Shown here: positions 25,405 through 34,267 of the stretch, one piece after another
Layout of the letters: the number at the start of each line of letters is the position of its first letter
Position numbering within the stretch: the stretch's first letter is position 1
Origin: Photobacterium sp. GJ3
GTDB taxonomy: Bacteria; Pseudomonadota; Gammaproteobacteria; Enterobacterales; Vibrionaceae
NCBI RefSeq assembly: GCF_018199995.1
Contig: NZ_CP073579.1
Span: 558,001 to 622,000, forward strand
Direction of reading: 5' to 3'
Length of the DNA stretch: 64,000 bases
Program-made: the position numbers and the translations under genes
Notes under the pieces: generated by a model
Told to the model about the DNA's origin: nothing
Databases searched by the model: none
Seen by the model: the letters and a program-made list of their open reading frames with translations, nothing else

Positions 25405-26007
25405 ATGGCTAGGACTAAAAATTTTGATAGAGAAGAAAAGCTAATCCAGGCGATGGAGCTGTTCTGGCAGAAAGGCTACGCCGATACTTCCGTTGCTGAT
25501 TTAGTCGATCATCTGGGGATTAATCGGTTCAGTCTTTACAACACTTATACAGATAAATCGACTCTGTTTAGTGAGGCACTGGATTATTACCTGCAGCAGA
25601 TCGCATTCCCGCCATTGCAGAAGATTCTGCATGATGAAGCCGGTTATGCGGATATCCTGGCTTACTTAACTCGATTTGTGAACCTGCAGCGTGATCAGAC
25701 ATGTGGGTGTTTTATCCAAAATGCCTTGCTTGAACGTGCGCATTGCGATGCCAGTGTTCTGGATTCCGGCGCATTGCTGTTTGAAGCGCTTGCGGAGCGA
25801 TTTCAGCGGGTGGTGCAGAATGCTCAGGTTGCCGGTGACTGGGATCCGTCTGCTGATCCGGTCCAGATGAGCCATTTTCTTGTGATGCAAATGCAGGGCA
25901 TTCGGGTGCTTGGCAAAGCTCGTCAATACGACATGATGGATCATGGCGTGAAGATATTGTTTGGCATGATTGAGCAGATTCATCAGGCAGGTCGTGCGGC
26001 AAAATAG
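25405..26007 (+). CDS. TetR/AcrR-family transcriptional regulator
   Basis: The 200-residue protein has an N-terminal helix-turn-helix (about 8-52: LIQAMELFWQKGYADTSVAD, then LVDHLGINRFSLYNTYTDKS) and a ligand-binding helical domain. The LGINRFSLYNTYTDKSTLF segment with a C-terminal RDQTCGCFIQNALLE is typical of a TetR subgroup that regulates nearby oxidoreductases and transferases. Its paired cysteines near 98-100 might sense thiol stress, but that is a guess. The divergent gst gene is the likely target. Confidence 0.93.
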   Translation: MARTKNFDREEKLIQAMELFWQKGYADTSVADLVDHLGINRFSLYNTYTDKSTLFSEALDYYLQQIAFPPLQKILHDEAGYADILAYLTRFVNLQRDQTCGCFIQNALLERAHCDASVLDSGALLFEALAERFQRVVQNAQVAGDWDPSADPVQMSHFLVMQMQGIRVLGKARQYDMMDHGVKILFGMIEQIHQAGRAAK

Positions 26008-26058
26008 CGAAGTAAATGGCTGTCACATTGGATGGTCAGTGATCCGGGTTTCAGTATC

Positions 26059-26082
26059 AGGCCAGCATTGCGCTGGCCTTTA
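26059..26082 (+). terminator. Intrinsic terminator after the TetR-family gene
   Basis: An eight-base-pair stem (AGGCCAGC and GCTGGCCT) with a five-base loop is followed by TTATGG. The short T tract makes it moderate. Confidence 0.6.
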
Positions 26083-26127
26083 TGGTTGATGGAGCATCAC
26101 TGAAAGAGAAATGATCAACAATGATGA

Positions 26128-26799
26128 TTAGCGAGTCATTGCCGCATTCAATCCCTGTTGCCAGAAGGCCACTTCCATTCGCGTCGCGGTGCGGAAAATA
26201 TGAATGAGTTGCTGACCCCGTGAACTTGCGATCGGAATATCTGCCAGCAATTGATTCAGAAATAGAATGCTTTGCTGCACACTCTGCTGAAATTCTTCTC
26301 CGCCGTACATGGCGATCCAACTGTAGTAGGGGTTCCCTGTCTCAAGGGTATCCGGTGCGTGAATCAAGCGCTCTCCAATCATGGCATAGCCAATGGCGCA
26401 CGGGGCGAGTGCCGTGAAGAGATCCGCTAAATCGCCTGCCATACCCGTATCCAGAACATAACGTGTGTAGGCGACAGTACCAACATCTTCAGCTTCGGCT
26501 TCCATGTCTGATTCAGTCAGTCCCCATTGCTGGCAATAGCTGATGTGATGATGCATCTCACTGCCGATCAGGGCTTCCAGACTCGGTAACGGTCGGCGCA
26601 TTTCTTCGAGCGTTTTCGCTTTGAAAATGGCCAGTGCATAGGCTCTGGCATAGTGTTTAAGAAAGAGAAAATCCTGTTTGAGATAGTGTAAATAAGCCTG
26701 TTGGCTTAAATCACCCTTGGCGAGCTGAGTGACAAACGTATGGTGAGTGTACGCGTACCAGTCTTTGTCGCAAGCTTGGATTAAATCCAGATGGTTCAT
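26128..26799 (-). CDS. tenA: TenA-family aminopyrimidine hydrolase (thiaminase II)
   Basis: TenA releases the pyrimidine part (HMP) from degraded thiamine for reuse. The 223-residue protein (ATG 26799, GGAG seven bases upstream; a longer TTG start is less likely) carries the active-site Cys134 in LAPCAIGYAM, Asp43 in KQDFLFL and the C-terminal Glu in GEEFQQ. It is the last gene of the TPP-riboswitch operon, 46 bases after thiY. Its placement with the HMP-type transporter and thiD fits pyrimidine salvage. Confidence 0.93.
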   Translation of the reverse strand: MNHLDLIQACDKDWYAYTHHTFVTQLAKGDLSQQAYLHYLKQDFLFLKHYARAYALAIFKAKTLEEMRRPLPSLEALIGSEMHHHISYCQQWGLTESDMEAEAEDVGTVAYTRYVLDTGMAGDLADLFTALAPCAIGYAMIGERLIHAPDTLETGNPYYSWIAMYGGEEFQQSVQQSILFLNQLLADIPIASSRGQQLIHIFRTATRMEVAFWQQGLNAAMTR

Positions 26800-26845
26800 C
26801 GAAGGCTCCAAAAATCAGTGAGGTAGAAATCCGCAAAAAGGTGCA

Positions 26846-27787
26846 TTAAAAGGCCGGTACAAAGTCTTTTGCTTTCGGTGCATGGCTGATGATTTTGTGC
26901 TGGTACATGAAGGTCGCAAATTGATCGTAACGCGCTTGATCTACCGCTGCCGGGCGCAGCGCAAAGCGGGGGAGTGTATCGCGCCATGCCAGCTGATTCA
27001 GCTCATTGTTCAGGGTGTCTGGTGAGTAAGCAATGAAAGTCTTCCAGGCTTGATCCGGGTGATTAATGATGAATTGGGTGGCTTTTTCTAATGCCAGATT
27101 GAATTTCTGAATATCCTCAGCGTTGTAGGTGTTTTTATTGGCCACGACAACCAGTTCATCATATGGCGGTACACCATGCTCTTCCGGGAAAAAGGCTTTG
27201 GACTGATAACCTTCCAGTGCCAGCTGATTTGATTCAAAGTTTCGTAACCCGCCCCAGATTGCATCGACTTTGCCTGATGCCAGTGAAGAAGACAGCGCCC
27301 AACCGACATTGACGATTTTTACATCCGTAAAGCTCACACCGGCTGTCTTGAGCATGGTGCCAATGGTTGCCTCTTCGTTTCCGGCGATAGCGATGCCAAT
27401 GGTTTTGCCTTTCAGATCAGCCAGCGAGTGAATGCCTTTATTTTCCAGCACCATCAGCGTATTCAGCGGAGTTGCAATTAAGGTGGAGGCGCGAATAAGC
27501 GGCAAGCCAGCGGCAACATCAATGGTCAGACTGGTTTGATAGGAAATTGCCAGATCGGTTTTTCCGGCAGCAACCAGTTTTGCGGGCATGGATGGATCGG
27601 CAGGTTCCTGAATCTTGATGTCCAGGCCTTGTTCTTTAAATAAACCGTTTTCTTTCGCAATAATGATTGGGCCATGGTTTGGGTTGACAAACCAGTCCAG
27701 CATCAGCGTCAGTTCTTTAGCCTGAAGCTGAATGCTGGTTGCAGATACGGCAATCGCGAGCGCAGTACGCGCCGGAAAATAAGTCAT
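26846..27787 (-). CDS. thiY: HMP-precursor ABC transporter substrate-binding protein
   Basis: The 313-residue periplasmic binding protein of the NMT1/THI5 family captures a formylaminopyrimidine or HMP-like thiamine precursor. The signal peptide ends near QLQA. The mature start reads KELTLMLDWFVNPNHGPIII, the family hallmark. Further blocks are LVAAGKTDLAISYQTSL and GWALSSSLASGKVDAIWGG. The ribosome site AAGGAAG precedes the ATG. It is 22 bases downstream of the permease gene and lies between it and tenA in the riboswitch operon. Confidence 0.92.
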   Translation of the reverse strand: MTYFPARTALAIAVSATSIQLQAKELTLMLDWFVNPNHGPIIIAKENGLFKEQGLDIKIQEPADPSMPAKLVAAGKTDLAISYQTSLTIDVAAGLPLIRASTLIATPLNTLMVLENKGIHSLADLKGKTIGIAIAGNEEATIGTMLKTAGVSFTDVKIVNVGWALSSSLASGKVDAIWGGLRNFESNQLALEGYQSKAFFPEEHGVPPYDELVVVANKNTYNAEDIQKFNLALEKATQFIINHPDQAWKTFIAYSPDTLNNELNQLAWRDTLPRFALRPAAVDQARYDQFATFMYQHKIISHAPKAKDFVPAF

Positions 27788-27809
27788 GTGAACTTCCTTT
27801 GTGAATCAA

Positions 27810-28640
27810 TTAAGAGTCAGACTGGCTGTTTTCAGACAGCCAGGGGATGGCGTGTTTTAAGAGTGCATCTGTGATGAAGTACAGTGCGACGGATAACCCG
27901 GCTAAGACCAGCAAGGCGGCAAACATTTCGTCAATCATCATCCGGGCATTTGCTTGCAGCATCAGGTAACCCAACCCTTCACTGGCACCCACCCATTCGC
28001 CAACCACGGCGCCGATGGGTGCAACAACAACCGCGACGCGAATCCCAGATGCCAGTGCGGGCAGGGCTGCAGGTAATCGGATATGCCAGAGGATTTGCCA
28101 GCGGGTGGCATTCATGGTTTTGGCTAAGTCCAGATACCCCTGCGGGGTATGGCGTAATCCGTCAAAACAGCAAGTGGTGACCGGGAAAAAGATGATGATG
28201 GCAGCCATAACCACTTTGGATGCAATGCCGTAGCCCAGCCAGAGCATCAGAATGGGTGCCAGCGCAAAAACAGGAATGGCCTGGCTGGCAATTAATACGG
28301 GCAGCAACCAGCGCCGTACCGGCGTAAACAGCAACATCAGCAGGGCACAAAACAGGCCGAAAGTGAGCCCGGTGAGCAACCCCAGAAAAATCTCCGTGGC
28401 CGTCACCCAAGCATGCCGGAACAGGACATCGTGCTGTTGAATCAGTTTATTGAAGACTGCCAGAGGCTCGGGCAGGATAAATCCAGGCAGTTGAAACACC
28501 ATCACAACCGCCTGCCAAGCTAATCCGAGCATCAGCAGCGTGATGACAACCCGGAACGCCGGATGCTGCAACAGCCCGCCAGTGGTTTTGACAAATGGAC
28601 GGGGTTGCTCGATGGGAGCTTGCGTGATCAATTTAGTCAT
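27810..28640 (-). CDS. thiX: HMP-precursor ABC transporter permease
   Basis: The 276-residue membrane protein has six hydrophobic segments and the BPD_transp_1 pattern, with the coupling-loop sequence MNATRWQILWHIRLPAALPA about residue 185. The start at 28640 is preferred because GGGAA would be too close to the ATG at 28646. It overlaps the ATPase gene by a few bases. Permeases of this family import sulfonates or thiamine pyrimidines; the operon context points to the latter. Confidence 0.9.
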   Translation of the reverse strand: MTKLITQAPIEQPRPFVKTTGGLLQHPAFRVVITLLMLGLAWQAVVMVFQLPGFILPEPLAVFNKLIQQHDVLFRHAWVTATEIFLGLLTGLTFGLFCALLMLLFTPVRRWLLPVLIASQAIPVFALAPILMLWLGYGIASKVVMAAIIIFFPVTTCCFDGLRHTPQGYLDLAKTMNATRWQILWHIRLPAALPALASGIRVAVVVAPIGAVVGEWVGASEGLGYLMLQANARMMIDEMFAALLVLAGLSVALYFITDALLKHAIPWLSENSQSDS

Positions 28641-29424
28641 CTTCATTTCCCATCATGGCCAGCGTCGTCATCAATTGGTGTTGTGCATCTGCCATGGCTG
28701 CGTTGATGGGTCTGGGGATTTCTCCCTCAGGTGCCCCGAAGGCGGTAAGACGGGCTGGTTTCCCTTGCATCAAAAACAGATGATGACCCAGCCGGAGTGC
28801 TTCTTGCGGGTCATGCGTAATCAGGAGCACGGTCCGGTCCTGCAGCAGTTCTGCGGCCAGATCCTGAAGTTTGTAGCGCGTGACGGCATCCAGCGCAGAA
28901 AAAGGCTCATCCATGATGACAATGGGTTTTTCCTGCATCAGTGTGCGGACTAAAGCGACGCGTTGGCGCATTCCACCGGAGAGCTCGGATGGACTGGCTT
29001 GAGCATAATCTGCCAATCCAACCTGCGCCAGCAAGTGCATGGCACGTGTCTGAGTTTGGGAATTCACTTTTCGTTGCCGGAGTCGATAGCTGAAACAGAC
29101 GTTATCCATCACATTCAGCCAGGGCAGCAGTAGATCTTGCTGTGCCATGTAAGCGATCTGCGGGCTGACCGGGTGACCGTCAAACGTTGTGACCTGTCCG
29201 CGGTACTGAACATCTTCTGGCAACAGATTGGCCAGAAGCCTCAGTAAAGTCGTTTTTCCGCAACCACTCTGACCAAGAATGCAATGCCACTGGCCGGGAA
29301 ACAGTGTCAAAGACAAATGTTCGAATAAGGGGGTTGAAGCACTCGGGAAATGAAGATAGATATCCGACAAATGCACGCCAGGTCCCTGTATTACACGGTT
29401 CATTTGGCTTGCCTGCGTGCTCAT
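28633..29424 (-). CDS. thiZ: HMP-precursor ABC transporter ATPase
   Basis: The 263-residue ATPase contains Walker A GQSGCGKTTLL, the Q-loop AYMAQQDLLLPW, the signature LSGGMRQRVAL, Walker B VIMDEPFSALD and the H-loop LLITHD. It overlaps thiD by ATGA at its start and thiX at its end, so translation is coupled through the operon. It energises uptake of the thiamine precursor bound by the THI5-type protein. Confidence 0.92.
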   Translation of the reverse strand: MSTQASQMNRVIQGPGVHLSDIYLHFPSASTPLFEHLSLTLFPGQWHCILGQSGCGKTTLLRLLANLLPEDVQYRGQVTTFDGHPVSPQIAYMAQQDLLLPWLNVMDNVCFSYRLRQRKVNSQTQTRAMHLLAQVGLADYAQASPSELSGGMRQRVALVRTLMQEKPIVIMDEPFSALDAVTRYKLQDLAAELLQDRTVLLITHDPQEALRLGHHLFLMQGKPARLTAFGAPEGEIPRPINAAMADAQHQLMTTLAMMGNEDD

Positions 29425-30302
29425 GCAAGATCCCCGGACTGCGTCTGAAATGCATGAAAATGATGGACCGGGCCATGACCCTGACCAATCTTTAACTGAT
29501 CGGCAAATTTCAGCGCTAAAGTCAGGTAGTTTTTCGCTTCTGCGACGGCGCCAGTGCGTGTGTATCCCTGAGCAAGATAGGAGGCAATCGCTGCAGATAA
29601 TGTGCAGCCAGTGCCATGGGTGTTTTTTGTCTGAATGCGTTGGGTACTGAAGGTGACAATGTCACCTTTGGTGAGTAGGTAATCCGTACTCTGGCTTTCG
29701 GTTTCCCAGTGACCGCCCTTGAGTAGCACGGCTTCAGTATCGAGTGATTGTAATTGTGCGATGATTGTTTCTTTGTCACTCGAGTCAACAGAGGGAACTG
29801 GCGCCGCATGATTGTCTGACCGGGTGAGCGCAATCGCCTCCGGTAAATTGGGGGTGATGAGGGTTGCTAAAGGCAGAAGTTCAGCTTTCAGCGTTGTGAT
29901 GGCTTTGGTTTCCAGCAGCAGGTCACCGCTGGTGGCCACCATCACTGGATCAAGGACGATATGCTCAGGCCGATATTGGCGTAGTTTTCGGGCCACAGCC
30001 TCAATGACGCCAGCGTCACTAAGCATCCCAATTTTGACTGCTTTGACATTCAGATCACTGAAAACGGCATCTAATTGCGCTTCAACAAAATCAGGAGAGA
30101 CAGGAAAGATGTCGGTAACGCCCAGAGTATTTTGGGCGGTCAGGGCTGTGATGACAGAGCATGCATATCCACCCGTCGCGGAAATCGCTTTGATATCGGC
30201 CTGAATACCAGCGCCGCCACCACTGTCGGATCCGGCGATCGTCAGAACGATAGGCGTTGTGTTGCGGTTTGAAGCGTGTTGGGTTTGTGCTGGCTTGTTC
30301 AT
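29421..30302 (-). CDS. thiD: Hydroxymethylpyrimidine/phosphomethylpyrimidine kinase
   Basis: ThiD phosphorylates HMP and HMP-phosphate, giving the pyrimidine diphosphate for thiamine synthesis. The 293 residues show the ribokinase-like fold: VLTIAGSDSGGGAGIQADIK, the nucleotide and anion-hole region NTHGTGCTLSAAIASYLAQG (catalytic Cys/Asp region near 240), and DPVMVATSG. The ribosome site AGGGAAG lies three bases before the ATG and is predicted to be occluded (see the hairpin feature). It is the first gene after the TPP riboswitch. Confidence 0.94.
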   Translation of the reverse strand: MNKPAQTQHASNRNTTPIVLTIAGSDSGGGAGIQADIKAISATGGYACSVITALTAQNTLGVTDIFPVSPDFVEAQLDAVFSDLNVKAVKIGMLSDAGVIEAVARKLRQYRPEHIVLDPVMVATSGDLLLETKAITTLKAELLPLATLITPNLPEAIALTRSDNHAAPVPSVDSSDKETIIAQLQSLDTEAVLLKGGHWETESQSTDYLLTKGDIVTFSTQRIQTKNTHGTGCTLSAAIASYLAQGYTRTGAVAEAKNYLTLALKFADQLKIGQGHGPVHHFHAFQTQSGDLA

Positions 30303-30305
30303 CTG

Positions 30306-30344
30306 CTTCCCTTTGCATCAATACCAGTTTGATGGGCAGGGAAG
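30306..30344 (-). promoter_or_regulatory. Hairpin covering the thiD ribosome binding site (riboswitch expression platform candidate)
   Basis: On the minus-strand RNA, CUUCCCU (30344-30338) can pair with the thiD Shine-Dalgarno AGGGAAG (30312-30306). An inner five-pair stem (CATCA 30316-30320 with TGATG 30330-30334) extends it. The aptamer ends about 68 bases upstream, so thiamine pyrophosphate binding probably controls translation start through this helix. Confidence 0.6.
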
Positions 30345-30411
30345 ACGTACAGTCGCCAGTGGGCCGAATCGAAAGGGCCATGTTATTGGCAGTTTCGGTG
30401 GCAGGCTATCT

Positions 30412-30495
30412 GCTAGTTCCCTCCGCCAGTGCTAACTGGATCAGGTTCAACGGGTCCCACGATGTGGTCTCAGCCTTCCGGCTCCCCGACTAACG
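30412..30495 (-). ncRNA. TPP riboswitch (THI element)
   Basis: Read on the minus strand, the element has all conserved THI-box parts in order: GGGGAGCC, GGCUGAGA, ACCCGUUGAACCUGAUC, then CUGGCGGAGGGAA. The closing P1 helix pairs GTTAGT with ACTAGC (one G-U pair). It lies 110 bases before thiD and would lower expression of the five-gene operon when thiamine pyrophosphate is plentiful. Confidence 0.96.
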
Positions 30496-30680
30496 TTACT
30501 TTGATTCTTTGATAACGGTTGTGACGCTGAAGAATAATCTCTCAAGCTTGTTATCGCGCGGTCATTCTAACCTTGTTTTTTCTGTGAAAGCAAAAGAATT
30601 ACGCGAAATTTGTCTGAGTGATTTATTCCTGGCGATTTCAGCCTATGATATCGGTAACCTCATTGAACCGGAGCAAGCTT

Positions 30681-31037
30681 GTGAATATTCATCATAAAAT
30701 TAACTATGTAGAGTTTCCTGCCCGCGATATTCAGAAAACAAAAGATTTTTTTCAGTCGGTTTTTGGTTGGTCGTTTACAGACTACGGTGACGAATATACC
30801 GCTTTTTCTGATCAGGGGCTGGATGGCGGATTTTATGCTGCGCCTATGAAATCGGACGCCTCGCAAGGGGCGGCACTCATTGTGTTGTTCAGTGATGATC
30901 TGGAGGCGACTGAGCAGCAAGTCATTGCAGCTGGAGGTCAGATTATCCGGCCCATTTTTGATTTTCCCGGCGGACGGCGCTTCCATTTCACCGAGCCCAG
31001 CGGGAATGAATTTGCAGTGTGGGCAGAACCCCGATAA
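30681..31037 (+). CDS. VOC-family (glyoxalase-like) protein
   Basis: This 118-residue vicinal-oxygen-chelate protein starts best at the GTG 30681, which has GGAG seven bases upstream. The fold signature reads INYVEFPARDIQKTKDFFQS, FGWSFTDYGDEYTAF and RRFHFTEPSGNEFAVW. The metal ligands of glyoxalase I are not all evident, so binding or catalysis of a small molecule cannot be settled. It is divergent from the TPP riboswitch operon. Confidence 0.87.
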   Translation: MNIHHKINYVEFPARDIQKTKDFFQSVFGWSFTDYGDEYTAFSDQGLDGGFYAAPMKSDASQGAALIVLFSDDLEATEQQVIAAGGQIIRPIFDFPGGRRFHFTEPSGNEFAVWAEPR

Positions 31038-31056
31038 ATGATACTTCATGAAAAGA

Positions 31057-31081
31057 AAAGAGCTCCTGCACGGAGCTCTTT
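31057..31081. terminator. Bidirectional intrinsic terminator
   Basis: A ten-base-pair stem (AAAGAGCTCC 31057-31066, loop TGCAC, GGAGCTCTTT 31072-31081) lies between the VOC gene and the convergent chitobiase gene. A-rich and T-rich flanks suit both directions. Confidence 0.82.
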
Positions 31082-31099
31082 GATTCATGGATTGCCAGA

Positions 31100-33688
31100 T
31101 TAATTTACAGTTGCAACACGGCTGGTCCGCTGGCCGGAAACCGTTCTGATCTGAACACCGGCCGAAGCTGCGGGTGGGTTCAGGGCATCAAAGGTTTGCC
31201 AGCTTGCGCCTTGATCGGCCGAGAACTCAATGGTCAGTCCAGGGAATGTGGTATTTGCTTTGAGCACGCCATTTTCAATCACACCACCGGGCACTGGCAG
31301 GTTGAAAGCAATACCGGCCTGTTCCAGTTTCGGCAGAACTTTCTGGCCCAGCAGGTTGGCGAAGTGATTGTAGTCGCTGTTCCGTGCGGCTTCATCGGCC
31401 GGAATACCAGCATTGTCGTTGGCTTCCCAACTCGCTGTATGCCAGGCACGCTCAGCCAGACCCAGTACACGCGGGAAGGTCATGCCTTCAAACTGATCTT
31501 CCGTACGCACCGTTTCTGCCCACAGAGAGCCCTGAAGACCGAGTACATTTTCAGGCTTCAGCAGTTTTTTCACACCAGCGGAAGCCACAACGTCTTCTTT
31601 TGTAATCGGTGCACCGGCGCGGGTGAAATCTGCATTGGCAAAGACATCATCCGGCATATAGCCAAAGGTTTTCCGGGTATCGGTGAACCGCGGTGCCCAG
31701 TAGTAGCCGCGCTCGTTTGGATCGGGCTCGTACGGGTGGTCGAAGTACAGGTGAGTTGCATGGTTATAGACGACTTTATAATCGTTGTTGGCCAGATTAT
31801 AAGCGCGATCCGCAACACCCCATTCCCAGATGTTTTGCCATGCGTTCCCCCACAGCGTGGTGTTGGCCATTTCAGAACGAGGATAGACCTGACCATCATG
31901 CATCAGACCGTCTTCCCAGCCCGCCATATCCAAGCCATAGTTCGCGGTGATAACGGAAATTCGCTCCACGAAATAACGGCTCAGATCCGAGACACTGTTC
32001 ACACCATCGGTGTTATTGGCAATAAATGCCTGACAAACCGGAGAGTTCACCCAGGCACCGGCAATTTCGTCACCACCGAAATGGAAGGTTTTGAGAGGCT
32101 GAATCCCCTGATGCAGGTCGACCAGGCCTTTTACCACGGCATCCACAAAGTTGTAGGTTGAATCCATGCAGACGTTGATCGCATTGTCGGTAAACATCTG
32201 AACAGACAGATATTGCGTGGTGTCATCAAAATCAGTCAGCAGATATTGGTTCGCTTTTTCAAGATTCCCCTGTGCCGCATAGTGATCGTAACGCGCTTCC
32301 ATGGCTTTGATTGCAGCATGCGCATGTCCCGGAATATCAATTTCTGGCACCACTTCAATATTCAGTGCAGCCGCGTGTGTCAGGATCTCACGATACTCTT
32401 GCGCGGTGTAATAGCCATTGGACTCAGGTGTGCCGTCCGGGCCTGCGCCGAGGAAAGGCAGCAAGCAGGTTTTTTCTTCAGGATCGTGACAGCGTTTTGA
32501 ACCGACTTCGGTTAACTCAGGCAAACCGTCAATCTCAACACGCCAGCCTTCATCATCAGCAAGGCGCAGATGCAGTTTGTTCAGTTTAAAGGCTGCCATT
32601 TGATCAAGTAGTTGAAGGATGGAATCTTTGGTCCGGAAGTTCCGCACGGAGTCGACGGACAAACCCCGGTATGCAAAACGTGGTGCATCTGAGATTTGAA
32701 CAGCTGGAACCTGATTTCCATCAATCAGCTGCAGTAAAGATTGTGAAGCATATAACGCACCTGCGCCGTCTGCTGCGCCAATTGAAATGATGTCTTTTGC
32801 CGGATCTACATGGAGGTTATAAGCCTCGTCCCATTTCTGAACGCCATTGACCTGTACCTGGCTCCAGCCAATCTGGATACGTTTTTGAGTTGCAGGCGAC
32901 CAGGGCACCGCGGTCAGACCCAATTGGTCTGCCAGGAACATGGCCTGATCTTCATAGCCATTGTCGTAAACAATGACCCAGTTGGAATCCAGTGCGACCT
33001 GACCTGAACCCATGGCGATTTGAGCGGGGGTCGGAATCACGCCTGTCGCTTGACTCAGGACGCTGAGATCTGCATTTCGCTGATATCGGTCTTGTGCTGT
33101 AAAAGGATCGTAATAGTCGGTAATCGCGGCACTGCCGTATCGTTTCCATTGTTGAGGTGTTGAGAAATCAGAAACGAAAGCGAGCTCTTCTGATGGTTTG
33201 GTCGGGACCCATCCATTGACACGATTACTCGTGCTGGCAATCAGCGAAGTGAACGTTTCTCCGTTTTCTTGTGAGACCAGATACCAGTTCGGCATGATGT
33301 CCGTTTTTGCCACTTGCCAGTCAGACGCATCGAATTCAATGGTCAGGGACTGGCCAGGTGCCAGTGGAACGAAGCTTGCTGTAGGCTCCAGCTTAAACAT
33401 ATCGCCATTGACGTGAGAAATCTTCACCTGATCGGTCAGAACATTTTTCACCATCCGTATGTGGCTGAAATATATAGCCCAGCCAGAGGCGGGCAGTGTT
33501 TGAGCGCTTTGATTCGTGAAATCGAGCTTGGCTCGGAAAGAGACCCAGTCCTCCTGAGTGTTATCAATAACAGTGTATTGAACATCCAGCCCCTGACCCA
33601 GTTGATCAAGTGTTGTGGCTGGGATGGCGAACGCAGGAGCAGCAAGTGCAGCCGATAAGGCAAATGCCAGTACTGACGTTTTCATCAT
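31100..33688 (-). CDS. Chitobiase (GH20 beta-N-acetylhexosaminidase)
   Basis: This secreted or periplasmic enzyme splits chitobiose and chito-oligomers to GlcNAc. The 862 residues show a signal peptide (1-21), the N-terminal CHB_HEX carbohydrate-binding domain (about 25-165) and the GH20b domain (about 212-335). The catalytic barrel (about 337-770) has Asp540-Glu541 in FHFGGDEIAGAW, HLRLADDEGWR and PEIDIPGHAHA. The C-terminal immunoglobulin-like CHB_HEX_C domain ends at 862. AAGGAA supports the start. The layout and residue numbers match Serratia chitobiase. Product GlcNAc would feed the NagA pathway. Confidence 0.95.
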   Translation of the reverse strand: MMKTSVLAFALSAALAAPAFAIPATTLDQLGQGLDVQYTVIDNTQEDWVSFRAKLDFTNQSAQTLPASGWAIYFSHIRMVKNVLTDQVKISHVNGDMFKLEPTASFVPLAPGQSLTIEFDASDWQVAKTDIMPNWYLVSQENGETFTSLIASTSNRVNGWVPTKPSEELAFVSDFSTPQQWKRYGSAAITDYYDPFTAQDRYQRNADLSVLSQATGVIPTPAQIAMGSGQVALDSNWVIVYDNGYEDQAMFLADQLGLTAVPWSPATQKRIQIGWSQVQVNGVQKWDEAYNLHVDPAKDIISIGAADGAGALYASQSLLQLIDGNQVPAVQISDAPRFAYRGLSVDSVRNFRTKDSILQLLDQMAAFKLNKLHLRLADDEGWRVEIDGLPELTEVGSKRCHDPEEKTCLLPFLGAGPDGTPESNGYYTAQEYREILTHAAALNIEVVPEIDIPGHAHAAIKAMEARYDHYAAQGNLEKANQYLLTDFDDTTQYLSVQMFTDNAINVCMDSTYNFVDAVVKGLVDLHQGIQPLKTFHFGGDEIAGAWVNSPVCQAFIANNTDGVNSVSDLSRYFVERISVITANYGLDMAGWEDGLMHDGQVYPRSEMANTTLWGNAWQNIWEWGVADRAYNLANNDYKVVYNHATHLYFDHPYEPDPNERGYYWAPRFTDTRKTFGYMPDDVFANADFTRAGAPITKEDVVASAGVKKLLKPENVLGLQGSLWAETVRTEDQFEGMTFPRVLGLAERAWHTASWEANDNAGIPADEAARNSDYNHFANLLGQKVLPKLEQAGIAFNLPVPGGVIENGVLKANTTFPGLTIEFSADQGASWQTFDALNPPAASAGVQIRTVSGQRTSRVATVN

Positions 33689-34267
33689 CTTTGGTTCCTT
33701 TTTTCGATGAGTAAAAAATCAGTTTTCAGCCTAACGAGCAGAGTTGATTAATAAAAATATCAATAGATGAAGTTGCAAGGCTGTTTTTCGGAATTGTCGG
33801 GGGTCCCAAGAAAAGAATACAACCTAAGGATTTTTTCATTCTGTATTCGTGATAGGGATTGTAAATTTTATACTCACTGTCAATACATTTACCTGACAGA
33901 TGGCATAAGTACGATAATTCTATATGCGAATCATTGTGTTATCCCTCCTCAAAAAATCATGCCGATTATTTTGGGAGAGGTTGATTCAACCAAGCGTTGT
34001 ACAAGTGTCAATCAGTGAAAATGATGTTTGAAGATATCGTTTCGTGTCAATTGTACAAAATAGAGCTCTTCGTATGCGGGGCAGTGGGTCATGCAGCAAA
34101 GATAAATGCGACAGGTTCTGGTCGAAAAGTAATCATATTCATGCCGTTAATGATAAATGTGTTAAAAATGGCAGCCAGCTATCAGTTTCGGGATTGGAAG
34201 TGGATTTCCGCTTATCTGTAGAAGATACTCGCTCTGCAACACCCAAATAACGATAAAGGATAGACAT
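33689..34267. other. Long AT-rich intergenic region
   Basis: These 579 bases between the divergent chitobiase and a lipoprotein gene are AT-rich. Short frames of 60-80 codons exist but lack family resemblance. Promoters for both genes are expected. I see no clear CRP or NagC site here. Confidence 0.5.
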
